Source of the DNA: an uncultured Holophagaceae bacterium
Lineage (GTDB): Bacteria; Acidobacteriota; Holophagae; Holophagales; Holophagaceae
Reading direction: 5' to 3'
DNA length: 64,000 bases
Assembly (NCBI GenBank): GCA_903937385.1
Contig: CAIZZF010000008.1
Span: 1-64,000, forward strand
Shown: positions 16,767-24,133 of the stretch, in pieces
Layout of the letters: each line of letters starts with the position of its first letter
Position numbering within the stretch: position 1 is the first letter of the stretch
The notes under the pieces: model-generated
Seen by the model: only the letters and a program-made list of their open reading frames with translations
Told to the model about the DNA's origin: nothing
Databases searched by the model: none
Translations under genes and position numbers: made by a program

Positions 16767-17717
16767 TTACCTTGCTTTTTTGGCAACCTTGGGCTTACTC
16801 GTTCTGACCTTGGCTGGCATGATTTCCCGTTTGATTCGGTTCAATTCAACCAGCATCTTTTGATGATAGAGATCATTTTCGTAAACCGGCCACAAACCGC
16901 GATAGATCTCGACCTTTTCTCTCACAACGGCCCAAAACTCTGCGTCCAATCTTTGATTCGAAGGACGCAGCTCGATCACGAGCTTTGCATATTCGTCCTT
17001 GTGGGTTCGATAGTGGTAAGGGCTGTCGGCACGCGAACCTGGAGCGTATAGGGCCAAATTATAACAAACATCGGTAATGTGAAATATCGCGTTTTCAAAG
17101 AATCGATCAACGCTGATTATTTCATTGTTTCTATGCCAAACCCAAGTCAGTTCATGCGCACGGCCCATCGAATTGTATTTTCGAATGGTGTCGTCATCAA
17201 ATTTCGGGAGTGTGTTTGGTCCAATGGTAGTCCATTGGATTTTTGGTGGAGCATATCTGAAGTACTCCATAAACCGATGAAATGTATTCCCATAATACCT
17301 GTTTGCAACAACGGCTTCACTCCAATCCCAATAAGTGGAGTCATTGTTTCCACTGACTGGTTCCAAACTCTCCAGCAAGTCAAAACCACTTCCATAATTC
17401 TGTTGAATACTTCGCCTTTCATCCTGCAAACATTTTTCAATCTCTGCGGTCACATCAGGCGGAGCTTCACCGCGTTGGTTAAAGCAGTAGTTCAGGAACT
17501 CCATAGAAGCACTGATGTGCTTATAGGTATAGTTCTGAAGTTTCAAGGCGGAGAGCCGTTCCCTGATTGCCTTGATTGCTTCTGGCGTCATCGGCTCAGC
17601 AAATACAGCCGGACCCCGAGGAGCCTCCAATTCCGTTGGCTTGGCTGTTTCCACTGGCATCTGGGCTTGAAGAACCGAGATGGCCATGAATAGGGCTATG
17701 GCAATTTTCTGAAGCAT
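16767..17717 (-). CDS. secreted protein of unknown function
   Basis: A 316-residue protein with a clear signal peptide (IAIALFMAISVLQAQ) from ATG 17717, preceded by GGGGAG. The open frame extends further upstream without support. The mature part is charged and aromatic-rich (TYWDWSEAVVANRYY, RFMEYFRYAPP), with a basic C-terminus. No domain recognised. Last gene of the island before the att repeat. Confidence 0.65.
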   Translation of the reverse strand: MLQKIAIALFMAISVLQAQMPVETAKPTELEAPRGPAVFAEPMTPEAIKAIRERLSALKLQNYTYKHISASMEFLNYCFNQRGEAPPDVTAEIEKCLQDERRSIQQNYGSGFDLLESLEPVSGNNDSTYWDWSEAVVANRYYGNTFHRFMEYFRYAPPKIQWTTIGPNTLPKFDDDTIRKYNSMGRAHELTWVWHRNNEIISVDRFFENAIFHITDVCYNLALYAPGSRADSPYHYRTHKDEYAKLVIELRPSNQRLDAEFWAVVREKVEIYRGLWPVYENDLYHQKMLVELNRIKREIMPAKVRTSKPKVAKKAR

Positions 17718-17940
17718 GTTCTCCCCTTGTCCTATCGTTTCAAAACTTGTGGTTGGTTTGCGACCCGACCGCGCTCGTAGGGCCCCTACCCCAGGGATGC
17801 CTGTGCCACGCTTACGAGCCATGTCATCTCCAGGGGAGTGGACTGTACCGGATTTTGTACTGGCTGATCCCCAAAAAACGGTGAAAAAGCATGAAAAATC
17901 AGTAAAAAATGGTCACTGTTTCATGGCTTCCTGGGGCATC

Positions 17941-17975
17941 AAAAAAGCCGCGAAACCCAGTGGTTACGCGGCTTT
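17941..17975 (-). terminator. tRNA-Asn terminator supplied by island
   Basis: Hairpin of 9 bp (AAAGCCGCG with CGCGGCTTT, 14-base loop) ending in TTTTTT on the minus strand, six bases past the CCA of tRNA-Asn. It replaces the original terminator now stranded at 55-99. Confidence 0.8.
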
Positions 17976-17980
17976 CGTTC

Positions 17981-18027
17981 TGGCTCCGGAGGAGGGATTT
18001 GAACCCCCGACCTAGTGATTAACAGTC
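17981..18027 (-). repeat. right att repeat inside tRNA-Asn
   Basis: Perfect copy of 95-141. It spans from the anticodon loop to the CCA end, a classical target for tyrosine integrases that insert in tRNA genes. Confidence 0.9.
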
Positions 18028-18056
18028 ACCCGCTCTGACCCCTGAGCTACTCCGGA
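17981..18056 (-). tRNA. tRNA-Asn (anticodon GTT)
   Basis: 76 nt including encoded CCA. Acceptor TCCGGAG pairs with CTCCGGA with discriminator G; anticodon stem GGTGA/TCACT encloses CTGTTAA; T arm GGGGG-TTCAAAT-CCCTC. Its last 47 nt are the right att repeat, so the 3' part came with the island while the gene stays intact. Confidence 0.97.
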
Positions 18057-18125
18057 AGGGCAAAGATCTATTCTACCGAAGGTTGGCGGGGATTCAAGCG
18101 GCAGGCTTGGGGGTGTGACGCCCGT

Positions 18126-18710
18126 CTAGGCTCGCTGGAGTTCCATGAGGATCTGGCGGGCGGCGGCCTTGAGGGTGTCGATGACGCCGACGCCCTGGTT
18201 GGCGACGGCCTCGACCATGGGCTCGTTGCGGAAGCGCAGCAGGCGCTCCAGGTCGGGGAGGGAGGCGGCAGAGGGCATGTCCCGCTTGTTGAACTGGAGG
18301 ACGTAGGGGATGGTGCGGATGTCGAACCCGTTCTCGCGCAGGTTGGTGGCCAGGTTCGCAATGGACTCGATGTTGGCTTCCATGCGGGCCCGCTGGCTGT
18401 CTGCCACGAAGATGATGCCGTCACAGCCCCGCAGGATGAGCTTCCGGCTGGCGTCATAGAAGACCTGGCCGGGCACGGTGTAGAGGTGGAAGCGCACCTT
18501 GAAGCCCTTGATGGTGCCCATGTCGAGGGGCAGGAAATCAAAGAACAGCGTGCGGTCGGTCTCCGTGGCGAGGCTCACCAGCTTGCCGCGCTTCTCGGGG
18601 TTGGCCTGTTCGTAGATCCACTGGATGTTCGTCGTCTTGCCGCACAGGCCCGGACCGTAGTAGACGATCTTGCAGTTGATCTCGCGCGAGGCGTAGTTGA
18701 TGAAGGTCAT
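18126..18710 (-). CDS. mglA: MglA-type small GTPase
   Basis: A 194-residue Ras-like GTPase that sets cell polarity in gliding bacteria. P-loop GPGLCGKT, switch region ATETDRTLFFDFLP, the MglA-typical TVPGQVFYDASRK in place of DTAGQ, and NKRD for guanine recognition are all present. It starts 12 bp after the stop of its mglB partner, the usual order. Cytoplasmic. In myxobacteria MglA-GTP marks the leading pole and controls type IV pili; here a similar polarity or motility role is inferred. Confidence 0.93.
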   Translation of the reverse strand: MTFINYASREINCKIVYYGPGLCGKTTNIQWIYEQANPEKRGKLVSLATETDRTLFFDFLPLDMGTIKGFKVRFHLYTVPGQVFYDASRKLILRGCDGIIFVADSQRARMEANIESIANLATNLRENGFDIRTIPYVLQFNKRDMPSAASLPDLERLLRFRNEPMVEAVANQGVGVIDTLKAAARQILMELQRA

Positions 18711-18722
18711 GGCGCCAGGGCC

Positions 18723-19220
18723 TCAATCGCCGAAGAGGCGGTCGATGTCTTCGTCGGTGATCTCAGAGAAGGGGCTTTCGAAGCGGCTGCCGGGATCCAG
18801 TTCCTTCTGGGCCCGCAGCTCCACCTGATCGAAGATCTCCTGCAGCTCTCGGCTGGCCTTCTTCACCCGCAGGCGCACCAGCGCGAGGCTGGAGTTCTGG
18901 TCGAAGATCACCACCAGGATGCCGCGCTTGCCCACGATGGAGATGTGCAGGTTGTCCTTCTCGCCTTCGTGGAAAAGCAGGCTGAATTCCTTTTCCCCGA
19001 TGAGTTTTGCCAAGCCATCCGTGGCCGCGACGTTGCCCGCGGTGAGGGAGGCCAGGCTGGTGGCGTCGATGCTCTTGACGTCGCCGGCCGCGGCGATCTG
19101 CTGGCCGTTTTTATCCACCAGGAAGACCACCTTGGCAGAGGCGTCCTTGGAGAGGCGGCCAATGATCTCCTGGAGGAGCTTGTATTCCTCCTCGAACAGC
19201 ATGAGATCAAGTTTCGACAC
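18723..19220 (-). CDS. mglB: MglB roadblock/LC7 GTPase-activating protein
   Basis: A 165-residue roadblock/LC7 protein, the GTPase activator of MglA. The core KVVFLVDKNGQQIAAAGDV, LASLTAGNVAATDGLAKL and ISIVGKRGILVVIFD is typical; the C-terminus adds an acidic tail (EITDEDIDRLFGD). GTG start with GGAGG five bases upstream. Directly precedes mglA on the same strand. Confidence 0.88.
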   Translation of the reverse strand: MSKLDLMLFEEEYKLLQEIIGRLSKDASAKVVFLVDKNGQQIAAAGDVKSIDATSLASLTAGNVAATDGLAKLIGEKEFSLLFHEGEKDNLHISIVGKRGILVVIFDQNSSLALVRLRVKKASRELQEIFDQVELRAQKELDPGSRFESPFSEITDEDIDRLFGD

Positions 19221-19262
19221 GAGGGCCTCCGGGGGAATTTCCTACTGGAGGATACCGCAGTT

Positions 19263-20102
19263 TCAGTAGGTCCCGGCGCCGACGCCGCCCCTGGCCACGG
19301 CCACGGAAGCGGATAGGCCAAGGCGCGTCGCACCGGCCTGGACCATGCGCAGGGCGACCTCGTAGGTGCGGATCCCGCCCGAGGCCTTCACGCCCACGGC
19401 GAGGCCCACGGCCGCCCGCATGAGGGCCACATCCGCCTCCGTGGCACCGCCGGTGGAGAAGCCCGTGGAGGTCTTCACGAAGTCGAGGCCAGCCTCCCGG
19501 GCCAGCTCGCAGGCGCGGGTCTTCTCCGCGTCATTCAGCAGGCAGGTCTCCAGGATGACCTTGAGGGTCCCGGGGGTCGGCACGGCCTGCCGGAGGCCTT
19601 CGAAGTCTCGCTGGATCGCGGCCCAGTCACCGGCCTTGGCGGCGCCGATGGCGAGGACCATGTCCACCTCCTGGGCGCCCTCCTGCACGGCGGTCTCGGC
19701 CTCGAAGGCCTTGGCGCGGAAGGCGGAGGCGCCGAGGGGGAACCCCACGACGGTGCAGGTCCGGACTGGGCTGCCCCGCAAGCAGGCGGCCGCGAGGGGC
19801 ACCCACAGGGGGTTCACGCACACGGAGGCGAAGCCATAGGCCAGGGCCTCACCGCACAGGGCTTCCACCTGGGCGCCGGTGGCGTCGGGCTTGAGCAGGG
19901 TGTGGTCGATGAGCGGGGAGAGGTCCCAGGGCCCCTGGTTGCCTTCGCCAAGGTGGGCGAGCGGGCGGTGGTGCAGGCCCCGGGCATCCCGGAACAGGCC
20001 GTAGCCCTCGGTGCAGCCCAGAAGCTGGGTCACCCCTTCCCGGGGCAGGGCAGCGGCCCGCGCCCGGATTTCAGCGGTGAGTTCGAGCAGGGGATCGATC
20101 AT
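19263..20102 (-). CDS. deoC: deoxyribose-phosphate aldolase
   Basis: A 279-residue class I aldolase that splits 2-deoxyribose-5-phosphate into glyceraldehyde-3-phosphate and acetaldehyde in deoxynucleoside breakdown. Landmarks: IDHTLLKPDA, EVDMVLAIG, KVILETCLL, and FVKTSTGFSTGGAT with the Schiff-base Lys, then VKASGGIR. About 65 residues precede the conserved core, longer than the usual 220-residue enzyme. It ends 42 bp before mglB on the same strand and may be transcribed with it. Confidence 0.93.
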   Translation of the reverse strand: MIDPLLELTAEIRARAAALPREGVTQLLGCTEGYGLFRDARGLHHRPLAHLGEGNQGPWDLSPLIDHTLLKPDATGAQVEALCGEALAYGFASVCVNPLWVPLAAACLRGSPVRTCTVVGFPLGASAFRAKAFEAETAVQEGAQEVDMVLAIGAAKAGDWAAIQRDFEGLRQAVPTPGTLKVILETCLLNDAEKTRACELAREAGLDFVKTSTGFSTGGATEADVALMRAAVGLAVGVKASGGIRTYEVALRMVQAGATRLGLSASVAVARGGVGAGTY

Positions 20103-20144
20103 GGCTCCATCATGGCCGGGCTCAAGGCGGGCGCAAAGATGGAC

Positions 20145-20176
20145 ATGAAAAAGCGGGCCGCAGCCCGCTTTTTCAT
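20145..20176. terminator. strong bidirectional terminator
   Basis: Perfect 14-bp stem ATGAAAAAGCGGGC with GCCCGCTTTTTCAT and a 4-base loop, T-rich on both strands. It separates the Lys/Ala-rich gene from deoC. Confidence 0.85.
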
Positions 20177-20193
20177 GAACCGGTGAGGCGAAG

Positions 20194-20580
20194 TTACTTC
20201 TTCGCGTCAGCCTTGGGCTCAGCCTTGGCTTCAGCCTTCTTGGCAGCCTTCTTGGCCTTCTTCTCGGCCTTGGGGGCAGCAGCGGCCTTCTCAGCCTTGG
20301 GGGCAGCGGCCTTCTCGGCCTTGGGGGCGGCGGCGGGCTTCTCGGCCTTCTTCTCTTCGGCGGTCAGGGCCTTCTTGGCCTCGGCGGCCTTGGGCTCAGC
20401 CTTGGCTTCAGCCTTCTTGGCAGCCTTCTTGGCCTTCTTCTCAGCCTTGGGGGCGGGGGCAGCCTTCTCGGCGACCTTCTCGACCTTCTCGGCCTTGGGG
20501 GCGGCGGGCTTCTTCGCCTCTTCGGCGAAAACGGGGCTGATCAGGGCGGCAGCGATGAGCAGCGCGGCAAGCTTCTTCAT
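20194..20580 (-). CDS. exported Lys/Ala-rich low-complexity protein
   Basis: A 128-residue protein with a signal peptide (LAALLIAAALISPVFAE) from ATG 20580, which has GGAG eight bases upstream. The mature part is almost only Lys, Ala, Glu and Pro, with the unit AEKKAKKAAKKAEAKAEPK present twice, similar in composition to histone H1 tails. Export rules out a simple chromatin role if the signal is used; it may coat the envelope electrostatically. Flanked by a strong terminator. Confidence 0.65.
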   Translation of the reverse strand: MKKLAALLIAAALISPVFAEEAKKPAAPKAEKVEKVAEKAAPAPKAEKKAKKAAKKAEAKAEPKAAEAKKALTAEEKKAEKPAAAPKAEKAAAPKAEKAAAAPKAEKKAKKAAKKAEAKAEPKADAKK

Positions 20581-20756
20581 TGGGACTTCTCCATTGGGTT
20601 TTCCCGACACGGCAGGAATTGAGAACCATATAAGCAGGGTTCACGCCAATCGTTATGCAAAGCAAATATTTAACTTAGCAATCTTGAAGACTCCAATATC
20701 ACGTGGCAATCTGCAACCTGTCGCAACCTGCGACAGGCAAACCACGGCTAAGTCCC

Positions 20757-22127
20757 CTATTCCCCGTCGTGGAAGCCGTAGCGCTTGAGCTTGCGGTAGA
20801 GGGTGGTCCGGTCCACGCCCAGAATTTCCGCGATGCGCTGTTTTTCCTTATGCTTGCCCAGCAGGAGCTGAATGTAGCGACGCTCCAGCTCATCGAGCGA
20901 GGGCCAGTCCGCGATCAGGCTTGGGGCCTCGTCGTCGGCCTCGGGCCGGCGGAGGGCCTTTTTCAGGACGTCCGCCTGGATCTTGGCGGGCAGGTCGTCC
21001 ACGGTGATCTCCCGCCCGCGGCTCAGCTGGGTCAGGTTCTCCAGGGCGTTGCTCAGCTCCCGCACATTTCCAGGCCAGGAGTAGGCCTCCAGCACATGGC
21101 GGGCCTCCCGCTGCACCTGGTAGACCTGGTCGTCCTTCCGACCGAACTCGGTCAGGAAGTGGTCGATCAGCGCCGGGATGTCCTCGCGCCGGTCCCGCAG
21201 GGCCGGCACCCCCAGCTCCACCACGCCCAGCCGATAGTAGAGGTCCTCCCGGAACGTGCCAGCCTTGACCATCAGCTGCAGGTCGCGGTTGGTGGCGGCG
21301 ATGACCCGGGCGTCCACCTTGATAGTCTTGTTGCCACCCACGCGGCGGATCTCCTGCTCCTGGAGCACCCGCAGCAGGCGCACCTGGAAGCTCGGGCTGG
21401 TCTCGCCGATCTCGTCGAGGAAGATCGTGCCGCCGGAGGCCTCCTCGAACAGGCCCGGCTTCTCGCCGATGGCGCCAGTGAAGGAGCCCTTCACGTGCCC
21501 GAAGAGCTCGGATTCCAGCAGGGTCTCGGTCAGGGCGCCGCAGTTCACCGCCACGAAGGCCTTGTCCCGCCGGTCGCTGGAGAGGTGGATGCTGCGGGCG
21601 ACCAGTTCCTTGCCCGTGCCGCTCTCCCCCGTGATGAGGACGGTGGCGCGGCTGTTCTGGAGGCTCGCGATGGTCTTGTAGACGGCCATCATCCGGGAGC
21701 TGGAGCCGATCATGAGGCTGCGCTTCCCCTTCCCCGCGATGCTCGGGACCACGCCCTGACCGCTGGACTGGCGGCGCGCCAGGGCCCGAGTCACCAGGGC
21801 CTTGAGCTCCTCGTTGTTCCAGGGCTTGCTGAGGAAGTCGAAGGCCCCTTCCCGCACGGCCTCGATGGCTGTCTCCAGGGTGCCGAAGCCCGACAGCAGG
21901 ATGGTGTCCACACCCAGGGGCTTCGCCTCCCGCAGCAGGTCCAGGCCGTCCTTCTTGGCCTCCAGGTTGATGTCAGAGAGCAGCAGGTCGAAGGGCTCCC
22001 CGTGCAGCAGCTCGATGGCCTTGTCGGGGTTCGTGGCCTTGACCACCTCCAGCCCCATGGAGCCCAGGAGCTCCTCCAGGAACTCGCAGGTTTCCTTGCT
22101 GTCGTCCACCACGAGCACCCGGGCCAT
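20757..22127 (-). CDS. NtrC-family sigma-54 response regulator
   Basis: A 456-residue regulator: receiver domain (VLVVDDS, phosphoacceptor in LLLSDIN, Lys in FLSKPW), AAA+ domain with Walker A GESGTGKE and Walker B GGTIFLDEIGE, and a Fis-type HTH (RIAEILGVDRTTLYRKL). The sigma-54 contact loop is GSFTGA rather than GAFTGA. ATG 22127 is preceded by AGGGGG. It activates sigma-54 promoters when phosphorylated. No kinase is adjacent, so its partner lies elsewhere. Divergent from the DUF4412-like gene. Confidence 0.93.
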   Translation of the reverse strand: MARVLVVDDSKETCEFLEELLGSMGLEVVKATNPDKAIELLHGEPFDLLLSDINLEAKKDGLDLLREAKPLGVDTILLSGFGTLETAIEAVREGAFDFLSKPWNNEELKALVTRALARRQSSGQGVVPSIAGKGKRSLMIGSSSRMMAVYKTIASLQNSRATVLITGESGTGKELVARSIHLSSDRRDKAFVAVNCGALTETLLESELFGHVKGSFTGAIGEKPGLFEEASGGTIFLDEIGETSPSFQVRLLRVLQEQEIRRVGGNKTIKVDARVIAATNRDLQLMVKAGTFREDLYYRLGVVELGVPALRDRREDIPALIDHFLTEFGRKDDQVYQVQREARHVLEAYSWPGNVRELSNALENLTQLSRGREITVDDLPAKIQADVLKKALRRPEADDEAPSLIADWPSLDELERRYIQLLLGKHKEKQRIAEILGVDRTTLYRKLKRYGFHDGE

Positions 22128-22217
22128 GCACACCCCCTGGAAGAAGGTAGCTCAAAGTGGCCTGGCAACGGGCAGGGACCAGGCGTATGCTCGAAAACAA
22201 TTCCTCGGAGATTTCCC

Positions 22218-22952
22218 ATGCGACTCCTTTTTTCAGCAGCTTTTTCGTTGCTTGCGACCGTTTCAAACCTGCTGGCCAGCGACCTGACCATTACCAGCAA
22301 GGTCACCGGCAAGGGGGCCCTGGCCAAGGACGGCAGCCAGGTGCAGCTCTTCAGCCCCAGCCGGATGCGGGTCAACAGCGCCGGCTCGAAGAGCGACACG
22401 ATGGTGGACTACGAGCACGAGGTCATGTACACCATCGACCACGGCAAGAAGCTCGTCACCCGCATGGCCTTCAAGGATCTCCAGGAGGCCATGCAGGCCA
22501 TGGAAGACCAGGCCGCGGGCATGCCGGAGATGATCACGAAGATGATGTTCGGCGACGTCTCCGAGGTGTCCGTCGAGCAGCTGGGACCGGACACCGTGCT
22601 GGACCGCCCCTGCCGGAAGGTCCGCATCACCCTGGGCAAGATGGTCCAGGAGCTCAGCGTGGATCCCTCCCTGCAGTTCCCGGTGAAGGACTACGCCAAG
22701 GCCATGGGCATGCTGAACCGGATGCCCGGGCAGATGGGGATCCTGTTCAAGCGGGTCTACCAGGAGACTGCCAGGCTCAAGGGCGTGCCCCTGCGCACCC
22801 GCGTCACCGGGATCATGGGCACAGACATGACCACCGAGGCGACGGCCATCTCCACGGCCCCGATTCCCGCCTCTGCCTGGATCCTGCCAGCGGACTACGC
22901 GGTGAAGGACGGGGGCAAGGAGATGAGGGATGGCCTGAAAGGGAAGCGGTAG
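22218..22952 (+). CDS. exported DUF4412-like protein
   Basis: A 244-residue exported protein with a signal peptide (LLFSAAFSLLATVSNLLAS); GGAG lies seven bases before the ATG. The pattern MVDYEHEVMYTIDHGKKLVTRM is like DUF4412 proteins, which adopt a lipoprotein-localisation-like fold and may bind lipids in the periplasm. Rich in Met. Family assignment is moderate. Starts 90 bp from the divergent NtrC-type regulator. Confidence 0.65.
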   Translation: MRLLFSAAFSLLATVSNLLASDLTITSKVTGKGALAKDGSQVQLFSPSRMRVNSAGSKSDTMVDYEHEVMYTIDHGKKLVTRMAFKDLQEAMQAMEDQAAGMPEMITKMMFGDVSEVSVEQLGPDTVLDRPCRKVRITLGKMVQELSVDPSLQFPVKDYAKAMGMLNRMPGQMGILFKRVYQETARLKGVPLRTRVTGIMGTDMTTEATAISTAPIPASAWILPADYAVKDGGKEMRDGLKGKR

Positions 22953-23001
22953 AGCTAGACTGGTCGGGCCCCCGACGGGGCTCCCTCACTCCGGACCCGC
23001 C

Positions 23002-23238
23002 ATGACCGCTGAACCCTCCTTCGACGATGGCCTCGATCACCTGGAGACCCTGGTCCAGCAGCTGGAGACCGGCAGCCTGAGCCTGGAGGACGCCCTCGCC
23101 CGCTTCGAGGAGGGCGTGCAGCTGAGCCAGGTCCTGCAGAAGCAGCTGGCCGAAGCGCAGCGCAAGGTCGAGCTGCTCAAGGCGGGCCTGGGCGGCGAGT
23201 ACCGCGCCGAGCCCCTGGACGAGGGCAAGGCTCGATGA
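23002..23238 (+). CDS. xseB: exodeoxyribonuclease VII small subunit
   Basis: A 78-residue helical protein, the small subunit of exonuclease VII, which degrades single-stranded DNA with XseA. FDDGLDHLETLVQQLETGSLSLEDALARFEEG is the family signature, given here in parts: LETLVQQLE, LSLEDALARFEEG. Overlaps ispA by four bases (ATGA), the common xseB-ispA order. xseA is not in the window. Confidence 0.93.
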   Translation: MTAEPSFDDGLDHLETLVQQLETGSLSLEDALARFEEGVQLSQVLQKQLAEAQRKVELLKAGLGGEYRAEPLDEGKAR

Positions 23239-24125
23239 CCGACGCCGCCGCCCAGGTCCGGGCCGATCTGGATCGGCTGCTCCCGGTGCTCGACGCGGAG
23301 CTGACAGCCCCCTTCCGGACCGGAGAGGCGCCCCGGCTGGGCGAGGCCATCCGCTACAGCCTGGAGGCCGGCGGCAAGCGTGTGCGCCCGGTCCTCTGCC
23401 TGCTGGCCAGCGAGGCCGTGGGCGGCACCGTGGCCCAGGCGCTGCCCGGCGCCCTGGCCCTGGAATACGTCCACACCTACTCGCTGATCCACGACGACCT
23501 GCCCGCCATGGACGACGACGACCTCCGGCGCGGACGGCCCACCAACCACAAGGTCTTCGGCGAGGGCCACGCCATCCTCGCCGGCGATGCCCTGCTGACC
23601 GAAGCCTTCGGCGTGCTGGCCTCGGCCGCCCTGGATCCCGTGCGGCGGGCCGATGCCCTGGCGCTGCTCGCGGAAGGGGCGGGCTGGCGCGGCATGGCCG
23701 GCGGCCAGGCCCTGGACCTCGAGGGCGAGAAGCACACGACGCCTCCCGACCTGGAGCAGCTCCGTCTCATCCACCGCCTGAAGACCGGCGCCCTGCTGCG
23801 GGCCTCGCTGGAGATCGGCGCCGTGCTGGGGGGCGCCACGCCCGCCGACCGCAGCGCCCTCCGGGCCTACGGCGCGGCCATCGGGCTGGCCTTCCAGATC
23901 CAGGACGACATCCTCGACGCCACCGCCACGGAAGCCGAACTGGGCAAGCGTGCCGGAAAGGACGCCGGAAGGGGTAAGATCACCTACCCGTCACTGCTGG
24001 GCCTGGACGGCGCCCGCAAAGCCCTGCACGAGGCCACCGAGAATGCCCTATGTCAGCTAGCATCCCTTCCCATCCGGAGTTCCTTGGCGGCCTGGGCGCG
24101 TTACCTGGCCCAGCGGGCCAGCTAG
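23235..24125 (+). CDS. ispA: farnesyl/polyprenyl diphosphate synthase
   Basis: A 296-residue trans-prenyltransferase that condenses isopentenyl with allylic diphosphates. First Asp-rich motif DDLPAMDDDDLRRG, GGKRVRP near the N-terminus, and second motif FQIQDDILD are all present. ATGA overlap with xseB, and dxs follows nine bases later, placing it in the isoprenoid supply operon. The motif layout fits bacterial FPP synthase, though geranylgeranyl specificity cannot be excluded. Confidence 0.93.
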   Translation: MTDAAAQVRADLDRLLPVLDAELTAPFRTGEAPRLGEAIRYSLEAGGKRVRPVLCLLASEAVGGTVAQALPGALALEYVHTYSLIHDDLPAMDDDDLRRGRPTNHKVFGEGHAILAGDALLTEAFGVLASAALDPVRRADALALLAEGAGWRGMAGGQALDLEGEKHTTPPDLEQLRLIHRLKTGALLRASLEIGAVLGGATPADRSALRAYGAAIGLAFQIQDDILDATATEAELGKRAGKDAGRGKITYPSLLGLDGARKALHEATENALCQLASLPIRSSLAAWARYLAQRAS

Positions 24126-24133
24126 GGACCGGC

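Larger units (their letters stand above)
95..18027. mobile_element. genomic island integrated in tRNA-Asn
   Basis: The stretch is bounded by a perfect 47-bp direct repeat (95-141 and 17981-18027) that equals the 3' part of a tRNA-Asn gene. It contains a tyrosine integrase operon, a serine recombinase, AT-rich unknown genes and scattered cargo. Base composition shifts sharply inside it (AT-rich at 5716-7700 and 12298-13552), unlike the uniformly GC-rich sequence beyond 18060. The integrase lies about 3.9 kb from the left end rather than beside it, so the element may be composite. No conjugation or phage structural genes are visible, so it would depend on help for transfer. Confidence 0.85.
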
